Shown here piece by piece: positions 1-5,773 of a stretch of DNA of 10,722 nt. Numbering within the stretch: position 1 is the stretch's first letter; the number at the start of each line of letters is the position of its first letter. The translations under genes and the position numbers were made by a program. Where the stretch lies: the NCBI GenBank assembly GCA_007123455.1, contig SKKZ01000072.1, forward strand, positions 1 to 10,722, given 5' to 3'. Source of the DNA: Coriobacteriia bacterium. GTDB lineage: Bacteria; Actinomycetota; Coriobacteriia; Anaerosomatales; SLCP01. Under the pieces are notes generated by a model that ran no database searches, had not been told where the DNA came from, and worked only from the letters and a program-made list of their open reading frames with translations.

Positions 1-173
1 ACGCGCTCAAGGCTTCCGACGCCGAGGTGTCGTTCGCCGAGATCGAGAGCCCCTACGGCCACGACGCCTTCCTGCTCGAGCCCGAGCAGCAGCGGCAGTA
101 TGTCGAGCCGTTCCTCGCACGTATCGTCGCGGAGGAGCGCGCCGCGGCCGGGTCGGGAGGTGACGAGCGATGA
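1..173 (+). CDS. metX: Homoserine O-acetyltransferase MetX, C-terminal end (5' end outside window)
   Basis: The reading frame enters at base 3 and gives 56 residues before a TGA at 171-173. MetX is an alpha/beta-hydrolase-fold enzyme that transfers acetyl from acetyl-CoA to homoserine in methionine synthesis. The tail contains ESPYGHDAFLLE, the MetX block that carries the catalytic histidine of the Ser-Asp-His triad; that His is encoded at bases 60-62. The nucleophile serine and aspartate lie upstream, outside the window. The last residues (EERAAAGSGGDER) look like an unstructured tail. The stop overlaps the metW start as ATGA, so the two genes are probably translated together. The identity rests on the His block and on the metW neighbour. 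A homoserine O-succinyltransferase of the same fold cannot be fully excluded from this fragment. Confidence 0.88.
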   Translation, partial: ALKASDAEVSFAEIESPYGHDAFLLEPEQQRQYVEPFLARIVAEERAAAGSGGDER

Positions 174-787
174 CCGTCTCCGATTTGCTCAGGTCAGACC
201 TGCGGCTCATCACCGAGATGGTGCCCGAGGGCAGTCGCGTCCTCGACCTCGGCTGCGGTGACGGTTCGCTCATGGCGCACCTGCGGGACGAGAAGGATTG
301 CACGGTGCGAGGCGTCGACTTAAGTCCCGAGGACATCGCAAGTGCGCTCGCACGCGGGCTCTCAGTGGTACAGACCGACCTCGACGAGGGGCTTTCAGGT
401 TATGCGGACGGCTCCTTCGACTTCGTGGTGCTCTCGCAGACACTGCAGGTCGTACGCAGGCCGGCGTTCGTCCTGCGGGAGATGCTGAGGGTGGGGGAGC
501 GGGGCATCGTGACGTTCCCGAACTTCGGCCACTGGCGAGTGCGGGGATATCTGGCGCTCAAAGGGCGTATGCCCGTCTCGCGCTCCATCCCGTTCAGTTG
601 GTACGACACGCCCAACATTCACCACACGACGATCACCGACTTCCGTGATTTCGTGACCGCCAACGGGGCGGCGATAGAGCGCGAGATCTCGCTCGTCACG
701 CGCGAGTGGGCGGGGCAGATTCGGCGGGTGCACGTGTGGCCGAACCTGTTAGCCGATACTGCTGTGGCGGTCGTGCGACGGGCGTAG
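170..787 (+). CDS. metW: Methionine biosynthesis protein MetW (SAM-methyltransferase fold)
   Basis: This is a 205-residue protein, a usual length for MetW. The glycine-rich SAM-binding motif I (VLDLGCGDG) is at residues 24-32, and the acidic end of strand 2 (GVDLS) follows near residue 50. The later blocks RVGERGIVTFPNFGHW and PFSWYDTPNIHHTTITDF are typical of MetW. MetW acts with MetX in homoserine acetylation in several bacteria; it has the methyltransferase fold, but its own reaction is not well defined. The ATG start at 170 is preceded by a strong Shine-Dalgarno (GGGAGGTGA at 155-163) placed inside the end of metX, and the start overlaps the metX stop. This order and overlap strongly support a metXW operon. 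Confidence 0.92.
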   Translation: MTVSDLLRSDLRLITEMVPEGSRVLDLGCGDGSLMAHLRDEKDCTVRGVDLSPEDIASALARGLSVVQTDLDEGLSGYADGSFDFVVLSQTLQVVRRPAFVLREMLRVGERGIVTFPNFGHWRVRGYLALKGRMPVSRSIPFSWYDTPNIHHTTITDFRDFVTANGAAIEREISLVTREWAGQIRRVHVWPNLLADTAVAVVRRA

Positions 788-829
788 GCTGCGGCCCGGA
801 GCCCTCGTCGCCGCGCTCGCGATTCGGGG

Positions 830-835
830 TATCCT
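830..835 (+). promoter_or_regulatory. Possible -10 box of a leaderless rsgA transcript
   Basis: TATCCT stands 7 bases before the rsgA GTG at 843, and there is no purine-rich Shine-Dalgarno ahead of that start. A transcript starting about 7 bases after this box would begin at or next to the GTG, giving a leaderless mRNA. No good -35 is visible 16-18 bases upstream (GTCGCC at 807-812 is poor), so the call is weak. The same hexamer serves as the -10 of the promoter at 5566-5594. Confidence 0.35.
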
Positions 836-842
836 AGACGAT

Positions 843-1967
843 GTGCCGAACGACACCTCACACACCGGCGATAACGGGGGCGCGGTCCGCGGCGACCTGC
901 CGCGTGACCTTGCAGCCCTTGGCTTTGCTGAGCGCTTCCAGGCACTGTTCGCGCCACTGGCCGAGCAGGGATTCATCCCCGGGCGGGTGAGCCGGGTTGA
1001 CCGCGGACTTCCGCTCGTGCTTACCGAGGACGGTCCCGTGCGTGCCGAGCCGGCGACTCATCTGCGCGAGACCTCCGACGGCCCGATCGCCGTGGGCGAC
1101 TGGATCGCCCTTGCGCGGCCGGAAGGTCACGACGTCGCAATCGCCGAGGCGATCCTCCCCCGCACCTCCGCGTTCACGCGCAAGGACCCCGGCGAGCAGG
1201 CGATCGGCCAGGTGATGGCAGCCAACATCGACACAGTCTTCGTCGTCCAGGCGCTCTCGCCTAACGGTCCCAACCTCTCCCGCCTCGAGCGCGAGCTCGT
1301 GCTCGCGTGGGAGAGCGGCGCCACTCCGGCGGTCGTGCTCACCAAGACCGATCTTTGCCGCGATGGCGAGGCACTGCGTGATGAGGTACGTGCTGTCGCA
1401 CTCGGCGTTGACATCCACCTGGTGAGCGCGGTGACCGGGCAGGGAGTCGACGAACTGCGCGACCAGATCGAGCCCGGTACCACCGTGGCGTTCTTCGGTG
1501 CGTCCGGGGTCGGGAAGTCCACGTTGCTCAACTGTCTCATCGGCACCGACGTGCAGGAGACCGCCGAGGTGCGCGAGACCGACGGCAAGGGTCGTCACAC
1601 GACGGTCGCACGCGAGATGTTCTTCCTGCCCGAGGGTGGCATCATCATCGACACTCCCGGGATGCGCGCACTCGCGCTCTGGGACGCCGAGGAGGGTATC
1701 GCATCGGCGTTCCCGGACATCGAGGAGTTGGCCGAGGGGTGCCGTTTCGCCGATTGCACGCATACCCGGGAGCCGGGTTGTGCCGTACGTGAGGCCATGG
1801 AGGCCGGCGAGCTTGCCGAGCGCCGGCTCGACAGTTATCTGCGGCTCAGGGAAGAACTCGAACGGCTGACAGAGAAGCAGGACGTGCGGGCGCGGGCCGA
1901 GAAGTCCAAGGCCGACCGGGTCATGGGTCGCGTAATCAAGCGTTACTATAAGGAACACGGACGCTGA
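843..1967 (+). CDS. rsgA: Ribosome small-subunit-dependent GTPase RsgA
   Basis: This 374-residue circularly permuted GTPase helps the final maturation of the 30S ribosomal subunit. An N-terminal OB-type domain covers about residues 45-110 (GRVSRVDRGLPLV, then GDWIAL). The family block MAANIDTVFVVQAL is near 125-138. The G motifs come in the permuted order: G4 TKTD at 167-170, G5 SAVTGQG at 195-201, P-loop GASGVGKST at 219-227, a G2 region with RHTT at 251-254, and G3 DTPG at 270-273. The C-terminal zinc knuckle has C300, C305, H307 and C313, the expected C-C-H-C set. The tail is basic and ends in KRYYKEHGR. The GTG at 843 gives a normal N-terminus; the ATG at 841 is in another frame and hits no family sequence. 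No Shine-Dalgarno is visible, so the message may be leaderless. Confidence 0.96.
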   Translation: MPNDTSHTGDNGGAVRGDLPRDLAALGFAERFQALFAPLAEQGFIPGRVSRVDRGLPLVLTEDGPVRAEPATHLRETSDGPIAVGDWIALARPEGHDVAIAEAILPRTSAFTRKDPGEQAIGQVMAANIDTVFVVQALSPNGPNLSRLERELVLAWESGATPAVVLTKTDLCRDGEALRDEVRAVALGVDIHLVSAVTGQGVDELRDQIEPGTTVAFFGASGVGKSTLLNCLIGTDVQETAEVRETDGKGRHTTVAREMFFLPEGGIIIDTPGMRALALWDAEEGIASAFPDIEELAEGCRFADCTHTREPGCAVREAMEAGELAERRLDSYLRLREELERLTEKQDVRARAEKSKADRVMGRVIKRYYKEHGR

Positions 1968-1980
1968 GCAGCCCGACCGC

Positions 1981-1986
1981 GAGGTG
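1981..1986 (+). promoter_or_regulatory. Ribosome-binding site deciding the start of the 57-residue ORF
   Basis: GAGGTG lies 9 bases before the ATG at 1996. It includes the upstream GTG at 1984, which could otherwise be read as an in-frame start four codons earlier. The site therefore favours ATG 1996. Confidence 0.55.
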
Positions 1987-1995
1987 AATGCATCG

Positions 1996-2169
1996 ATGGA
2001 ACGATCGGCGCGAGAGCGTGGCCCGAGGTGGCGTGTGCTCCTGCTCGGCATCGTTGTGGTGATGGGCCTGGGGGGCTGCGCACTCGTGTTCCTCGTGCTC
2101 ACCGGAATCATCGCCGAGCCGCAGACGGTGATCGAGGAGATTCTGCGTGCCGTGACCGGCGGTAGGTGA
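1996..2169 (+). CDS. Small single-span membrane protein, function unknown
   Basis: This 57-residue ORF begins with a basic segment (MERSARERGPRWR), continues into a hydrophobic span at about residues 14-37 (VLLLGIVVVMGLGG, then ALVFLVLTGII), and ends in a short tail with two acidic residues (PQTVIEEILRAV). By the positive-inside rule the N-terminus should be cytoplasmic. The gene starts 28 bases after rsgA and ends about 55 bases before the promoter of the first trkH, so it probably shares the rsgA transcript. I do not recognise the family. It resembles the 42-residue proteins farther downstream only in size and in its N-terminal basic/single-span layout, with no clear sequence similarity. 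It is called real because it has an RBS, a coherent membrane segment and the strand and spacing of its neighbours. Confidence 0.6.
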   Translation: MERSARERGPRWRVLLLGIVVVMGLGGCALVFLVLTGIIAEPQTVIEEILRAVTGGR

Positions 2170-2224
2170 GCTCATCCGAAGATGACCTGCTGAGAACCGT
2201 CCGGTCACCCCGATCAGAACTCGC

Positions 2225-2253
2225 TTGTCGACTCAAGACAGCGGGACTATCAT
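2225..2253 (+). promoter_or_regulatory. Sigma70-type promoter of the first trkH
   Basis: TTGTCG (2225-2230) and TATCAT (2248-2253) are separated by exactly 17 bases and match the TTGACA/TATAAT consensus at 4/6 and 5/6 positions. Transcription would start near 2260, leaving a leader of about 40 bases before the ATG at 2300. This sets apart the first transporter gene as its own unit. It also means that the TTG at 2225, which opens the reading frame, lies in the -35 box and cannot be the translation start. The rest of the 2170-2299 gap shows only a short imperfect inverted repeat (TGACC 2183-2187, GGTCA 2203-2207). Confidence 0.6.
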
Positions 2254-2290
2254 CACTTTGGCGTCGTCACCGGGCGACGCATCCGCACCG

Positions 2291-2295
2291 GGAGG
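2291..2295 (+). promoter_or_regulatory. Shine-Dalgarno of the first trkH
   Basis: GGAGG lies 4 bases before the ATG at 2300. Together with the MW N-terminus shared by all three paralogues it fixes the start. Paralogues 2 and 3 have no comparable site. Confidence 0.75.
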
Positions 2296-2299
2296 ACTC

Positions 2300-3826
2300 A
2301 TGTGGCTCCAGCTGCGAGTCGCTGACTTCCGCACCATAATCCACTTCGTGGGCGTTTTCGTCCTCGGCATCGGGGCGGCGATGCTACTCCCTCTCGGGAC
2401 CGCAGTGGCGTGGCGGGAGTGGGGCCCGGCTCTCGACTACGTGCTCGGCATGGGGGTCGCACTGTCAGCGGGGATGGCTCTCATGCATGCCGATGTCGTT
2501 CGGGAGCGGATCACCTACACCCACGCGTTCGCAATCACCGCACTCGGCTGGCTGGTCGCTTCGCTCGTCGCGGCGGTCCCTCTCGCGTTCTCGGGCAACT
2601 ATCTCTCGTACCTCGACGCGGCCTTCGACGCACTCTCCGGACTGACCACATCGGGGCTGACGGTCGTCACGGGGCTCGACCATATGGCGCATGCTCACAA
2701 CATGTGGCGGCACTTGATGCATCTGATCGGCGGTCAGGGCATAGTCGTGGCGGCGCTCTCTCTCGCGGTGGGGCTGCGCGCGGGCGGGTTCTCGCTCTAC
2801 GTGGCCGAGGCGCGTGACGAGCGCATCCTGCCCAATGTGCTGCACACGGTGAGGTTCATATGGGTTGTGACAGTCGCGTACGTCGGAATCGGGACCCTGG
2901 TGCTCTTCCTGCTGATGCTGCGGCTCGGGATGGCGCCGGGCAGGGGAGTGCTGCACGCCTTCTGGATGGCGGTCGCAACATACGACACCGGGGGCTTCGG
3001 TCCCCAGTCGATGAACGCCATGTATTATCACAGCGCCACGTTCGAGTTCGTGACGCTGACCTTGATGATCGCCGGTGCGCTCAACTTCAACCTCCACGCG
3101 CAGGTGTGGCGAGGCGGCTACGATGAGCTGTGGCGCAACATCGAAGTCCGCGTGCTTGCCTTCAACATCCTCGTGCTCTCGCTGCTGACCTCCGCGGGAC
3201 TTGCTCTCAGCACGACGTTCGGAGGCGGGCCGCTGGAGTCGTGGCGCAAGGGTGCCTACCACGTCTTCTCAGCGCACACGGGAACCGGCCACCAGACGAT
3301 CTACGGCAGCCAGTGGCTCGCAGACATGGGCCCCGCGGTGCTTGCGGCGATCATGATCGCGATGGCGGCAGGCGGGGCGGCGTCTTCGACAGCGGGCGGC
3401 ATCAAGGCCCTGCGGCTCGGTATCATCGGAAAGGCGCTTCTGCAGCAGGTCAAGGATGCGCTTTCCCCCCGGTCGTCCGTGAGCAATGCTCGCTATCACC
3501 ACCTGCGTCGGCAGATGCTGACCCCAGAGGTCGTTAGTGCCGCCGCCATGGTGTTCATCATGTACACGGTGACGTATCTGACGGGCGCCTTCATCGGTGC
3601 GGAATACGGCTACGACCTGCGCAGTGCCGCGTTCGAGTCCATCTCGGCGACCGCCAACGTCGGCCTGTCGACCGGCATCACGTCAGCGACCATGCCGACC
3701 GGGCTCAAGCTGACCTACATGCTCCAGATGTGGGCGGGCCGGCTCGAGTTCCTTGCCGTGCTCGCGCTTGCCGCCCACGTTGTGCTCGCGGTTGCACGAG
3801 TGTCGCGCGTGTTTCGACGGGCGTGA
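2300..3826 (+). CDS. TrkH-family cation (K+) transporter, copy 1
   Basis: This 508-residue integral membrane protein belongs to the TrkH/KtrB superfamily, which moves K+ (in some members Na+) inward through four membrane-pore-membrane repeats. The four filter loops are visible: TTSGL (116-120), DTGGF (229-233), TGTG (327-330) and NVGL (453-456). Other family blocks are LIGGQGIVV (142-150), the gating-loop signature SSTAGGIK (362-369) and MWAGRLEF near the C-terminus. All four filter glycines are present, which agrees with K+ permeation. The N-terminal two-span extension matches TrkH rather than the shorter KtrB. The start at 2300 is supported by a good RBS and by its alignment with copies 2 and 3. 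Relative to them, filter loop 3 has one extra residue. Copy 1 is visibly the most diverged of the three and has no 42-residue companion gene directly ahead of it. Confidence 0.93.
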   Translation: MWLQLRVADFRTIIHFVGVFVLGIGAAMLLPLGTAVAWREWGPALDYVLGMGVALSAGMALMHADVVRERITYTHAFAITALGWLVASLVAAVPLAFSGNYLSYLDAAFDALSGLTTSGLTVVTGLDHMAHAHNMWRHLMHLIGGQGIVVAALSLAVGLRAGGFSLYVAEARDERILPNVLHTVRFIWVVTVAYVGIGTLVLFLLMLRLGMAPGRGVLHAFWMAVATYDTGGFGPQSMNAMYYHSATFEFVTLTLMIAGALNFNLHAQVWRGGYDELWRNIEVRVLAFNILVLSLLTSAGLALSTTFGGGPLESWRKGAYHVFSAHTGTGHQTIYGSQWLADMGPAVLAAIMIAMAAGGAASSTAGGIKALRLGIIGKALLQQVKDALSPRSSVSNARYHHLRRQMLTPEVVSAAAMVFIMYTVTYLTGAFIGAEYGYDLRSAAFESISATANVGLSTGITSATMPTGLKLTYMLQMWAGRLEFLAVLALAAHVVLAVARVSRVFRRA

Positions 3827-3857
3827 CAGCCATCCGAGGCAAGGCTATGCTGGTCAC
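3823..3857 (+). promoter_or_regulatory. Promoter of the second trkH cassette, with flanking inverted repeat
   Basis: GTGACA (3823-3828, 5/6 match to the -35 consensus), a 17-base spacer, TATGCT (3846-3851, 4/6 match to -10) and then GGTCAC (3852-3857). The -35 box overlaps the TGA stop of trkH copy 1 (3824-3826). GTGAC at 3823-3827 and GTCAC at 3853-3857 form an inverted repeat separated by 25 bases. The same arrangement with the same spacings recurs at 5566-5600. The leader to the small ORF at 3900 is about 40 bases. Confidence 0.65.
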
Positions 3858-3899
3858 GGGCCCGAAGACCGTGCAAGTTCTTTGAATGAGGGATCCGCG

Positions 3900-4028
3900 A
3901 TGCCCGTACATCGGCTCCAGAACCCGTTCCAGCACTGGTTGCGTGGGCTCATCGCCGAGGTCCTCACTTTCCTGCTCTTCATCCTGGCCGTCTTCGTAGT
4001 CGCACTGCTCGTCGCGCTGGTGCTCTAG
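3900..4028 (+). CDS. 42-residue TrkH-linked single-span membrane protein, copy A
   Basis: This ORF starts MPVHRLQNPFQHWLRG, a basic and probably amphipathic N-terminal stretch, followed by one hydrophobic helix at about 18-42 that ends the protein without a tail. The predicted topology is N-terminus inside. A GAGGG Shine-Dalgarno (3888-3892) sits 7 bases before the ATG. The stop (4026-4028) directly abuts the ATG of trkH copy 2. Copy B at 5644-5772 has the same length and the same first 21 residues; 8 of those 21 codons differ synonymously and none changes an amino acid. In the second half, 9 codons change one small or hydrophobic residue for another. That pattern indicates selection on the protein. 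I do not recognise a named family. By position it may be a TrkH accessory subunit, comparable in idea to KdpF in the Kdp pump. A start farther upstream in the same frame is rejected because it would lie in copy 1 and ahead of the promoter. Confidence 0.85.
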   Translation: MPVHRLQNPFQHWLRGLIAEVLTFLLFILAVFVVALLVALVL

Positions 4029-5543
4029 ATGTGGGTGAGGCTCGGCAAACGCGACCTGATGCTCATCGCCCACTACGTGGGAATGTTCCAGATTGGCATC
4101 GGGCTGGCCATGACGGTTCCCATAGTCACCGGCCTGCTCTATCGCGAGTGGGGAGCGGTCCTCGACTTCGTCTTCGGTATGGGGGTGGCCCTCGCGCTCG
4201 GAACACTCCTCATGAACGCCGATATCCGTCCCGAACGCGTGAGGCACACACACGCTCTCGCGATCACGGCGCTCGGATGGCTCGCTGCTTCGATGGTCGC
4301 CGCCGTGCCCCTTGCCCTCTCCGCGAACTACGGCAGTTATCTTGACGCCGCGTTCGACGCCCTTTCCGGCCTGACCACGTGTGGCCTGACGGTGGTGAAG
4401 GGAATCGAGCATATCGCCGTCTCCCACAACATGTGGCGACAGCTCATGCAACTCATCGGCGGGCAGGGCATCGTGGTGGCAGCGCTCTCGTTCACGGTCG
4501 GGCTTCGCGGCGGGGCGTTCTCGCTCTACATGGCCGAGGGCCGTGACGAACGCATCCTGCCGAACGTCTTGCATACGGTGCGATTCATCTGGTTCCTGAC
4601 CGCCGTGTATATCGTGTTGGGTACGGTCGTGTTCTTTGCCGTGCTTACCTACCTCGGCCTCTCGATCGACCGGGGCATCCTGCACGCGTTCTGGCTCACG
4701 GCGGCCGCCTTCGACACCGGCGGGTTTGCTCCCAAGGGCATGAGCCTCATGTACTACCACAGCTTCAAGGTCGAGCTCGTCGCGCTCATACTCATGATCG
4801 CCGGCTCAATCAACTTCGCGCTCCACGCGCACGTGTGGCGGGGCGGCCGGAACGAGCTGTGGAAGAACCTCGAGACACGGGTGCTCGCGACGACCGTGAC
4901 TGCGGGGTCCGTTCTCGTCGCACTCGGCCTCATGGCGTCTGAGCGCTTTCCTGGCGGGCTTGCGCTGCTGCGCAAAGGCGTCTTTCAGATGATCTCCGCC
5001 CACAGCTCCGGGCTTCAGACCGTCTACAGCAGTCAGATGCTCTACGAGTTCGGGAGCGTGGGCCTGATCGCGATCATCATCGGCATGGCGGTCGGCGGCT
5101 CGCTCTCTTCGACGGGAGGCGGCATCAAGGCCCTGCGCATCGGGGTGATCACTAAGTCCATCGTCTTGCAGGTGAAGCAGGCGCTCGCCCCGCCGAGTTC
5201 GGCGCAGCGAATCCGTTACCAGCATCTCTCCAGACGTATTCTCACCCCGGATGTCACGAGTGCCGCTGCCACGGTTTTCATCCTCTATCTCGGCACGATC
5301 CTGCTTGGCACGGTAGCGGGGACCGCATACGGATACGGATTGCCCGAGGCGCTCTTCGAGTCGGTGTCGGCGACCGCGACGTCGGGACTGTCCATCGGGG
5401 TTACGTCGGCGTCGATGCCCACCGGCCTGAAGCTCGTGTACATGTTCCAGATGTGGGTCGGGCGCCTAGAGTTCATAGCGGCACTCGTGCTGATCGCGCA
5501 GTTCGTGCTCGCCCTCGACGTCCGGCGCGCTTCGGAGAGGTAG
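4029..5543 (+). CDS. TrkH-family cation (K+) transporter, copy 2
   Basis: This 504-residue transporter has the same four-repeat architecture as copy 1. Filter loops are TTCGL (116-120), DTGGF (229-233), SSGL (326-329) and TSGL (451-454), and the gating-loop signature SSTGGGIK is near 360-367. Cysteine replaces the usual Thr/Ser just before the first filter glycine. By eye it is much closer to copy 3 than to copy 1. The ATG follows the stop of the 42-residue ORF with no gap, and no Shine-Dalgarno is visible, so translation is probably coupled to that ORF. TrkH proteins work as dimers, usually with a cytoplasmic TrkA (RCK) ring; no such gene is in the window. Confidence 0.93.
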   Translation: MWVRLGKRDLMLIAHYVGMFQIGIGLAMTVPIVTGLLYREWGAVLDFVFGMGVALALGTLLMNADIRPERVRHTHALAITALGWLAASMVAAVPLALSANYGSYLDAAFDALSGLTTCGLTVVKGIEHIAVSHNMWRQLMQLIGGQGIVVAALSFTVGLRGGAFSLYMAEGRDERILPNVLHTVRFIWFLTAVYIVLGTVVFFAVLTYLGLSIDRGILHAFWLTAAAFDTGGFAPKGMSLMYYHSFKVELVALILMIAGSINFALHAHVWRGGRNELWKNLETRVLATTVTAGSVLVALGLMASERFPGGLALLRKGVFQMISAHSSGLQTVYSSQMLYEFGSVGLIAIIIGMAVGGSLSSTGGGIKALRIGVITKSIVLQVKQALAPPSSAQRIRYQHLSRRILTPDVTSAAATVFILYLGTILLGTVAGTAYGYGLPEALFESVSATATSGLSIGVTSASMPTGLKLVYMFQMWVGRLEFIAALVLIAQFVLALDVRRASER

Positions 5544-5565
5544 GGCCGGAAGTCGCCGCATCCGC

Positions 5566-5600
5566 GTGACAACACTCTGGGCCGGGATTATCCTGGTCAC
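5566..5600 (+). promoter_or_regulatory. Promoter of the third trkH cassette, with flanking inverted repeat
   Basis: GTGACA (5566-5571), a 17-base spacer, TATCCT (5589-5594), then GGTCAC (5595-5600). This is the same layout as at 3823-3857, including the GTGAC/GTCAC inverted repeat with 25 bases between the arms. It begins 22 bases after the stop of trkH copy 2. The leader to the ATG at 5644 is about 40 bases and differs in sequence from the other copy apart from the RBS region, so the boxes are better kept than their surroundings. Confidence 0.65.
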
Positions 5601-5643
5601 ACCTCCATCAGACGGCGCTTTCCCAGGGGGCGAGGGGTGCGCG

Positions 5644-5772
5644 ATGCCCGTACACCGACTTCAAAATCCGTTCCAGCACTGGCTGCGCGGACTCATCGCC
5701 GAGGTCGCCACGTTCGTGGTATTCATCCTTGCAGTATTCGCGATCTCTGTCGTTGTGTCGCTGGTGCTGTGA
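5644..5772 (+). CDS. 42-residue TrkH-linked single-span membrane protein, copy B
   Basis: Residues 1-21 are identical to copy A (3900-4028). The single hydrophobic helix differs by A22 for L, V25, V26, A33, I34, S35, V36, V37 and S39, all conservative. A GAGGGG Shine-Dalgarno (5632-5637) lies 6 bases before the ATG. The TGA at 5770-5772 is one base before the ATG of trkH copy 3. H4, R5, H12 and R15 give a basic N-terminal face and E20 sits at the membrane entry. The family is unrecognised. The most likely role is an accessory or assembly factor for TrkH. The alternative, a leader peptide used only to couple translation, fits poorly with the amino-acid-level conservation. Confidence 0.85.
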   Translation: MPVHRLQNPFQHWLRGLIAEVATFVVFILAVFAISVVVSLVL

Positions 5773-5773
5773 T

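Larger units (their letters stand above)
3823..5543 (+). repeat. Duplicated trkH cassette, first unit
   Basis: A diverged tandem direct repeat of promoter, 42-residue ORF and trkH, with its partner at 5566-7288. The offset between equivalent points stays within 1743-1745 bases from the -35 box to the trkH stop, so the whole cassette including its promoter was duplicated. Divergence is mostly synonymous or conservative, so this is an old, maintained duplication and not an assembly artefact. Confidence 0.8.

Noticed and set aside
858..2111. A 417-residue minus-strand ORF opposite rsgA, and many similar long antisense ORFs across the window
   Set aside because: High GC at third codon positions creates long open frames opposite real genes. 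Their translations are rich in Arg, His, Glu and Pro without family motifs, and plus-strand genes with full motif sets occupy the same bases.
2183..2207. Inverted repeat TGACC/GGTCA after the 57-residue ORF as a terminator
   Set aside because: There are only 5 base pairs around a 15-base loop and no following T-run.
2225..2299. A 25-codon N-terminal extension of trkH copy 1 from the TTG at 2225
   Set aside because: The TTG is part of a well-spaced -35 box, the extension is not membrane-like, and the ATG at 2300 has GGAGG ahead of it and aligns with the MW starts of the other copies.
3753..3899. An upstream-extended 91-residue version of the first 42-residue ORF
   Set aside because: It would overlap the end of trkH copy 1 in another frame and span the promoter at 3823-3851. 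The RBS, and the exact match of both copies from the MPVHRL start, favour the short form.
5566..5643. An upstream-extended 68-residue version of the second 42-residue ORF
   Set aside because: Its start lies in the -35 box, and the added residues have no counterpart in the other copy.
5544..5643. Terminator between trkH copy 2 and the next small ORF
   Set aside because: No GC-rich hairpin followed by a T-run is visible; the stretch is accounted for by promoter, leader and RBS.
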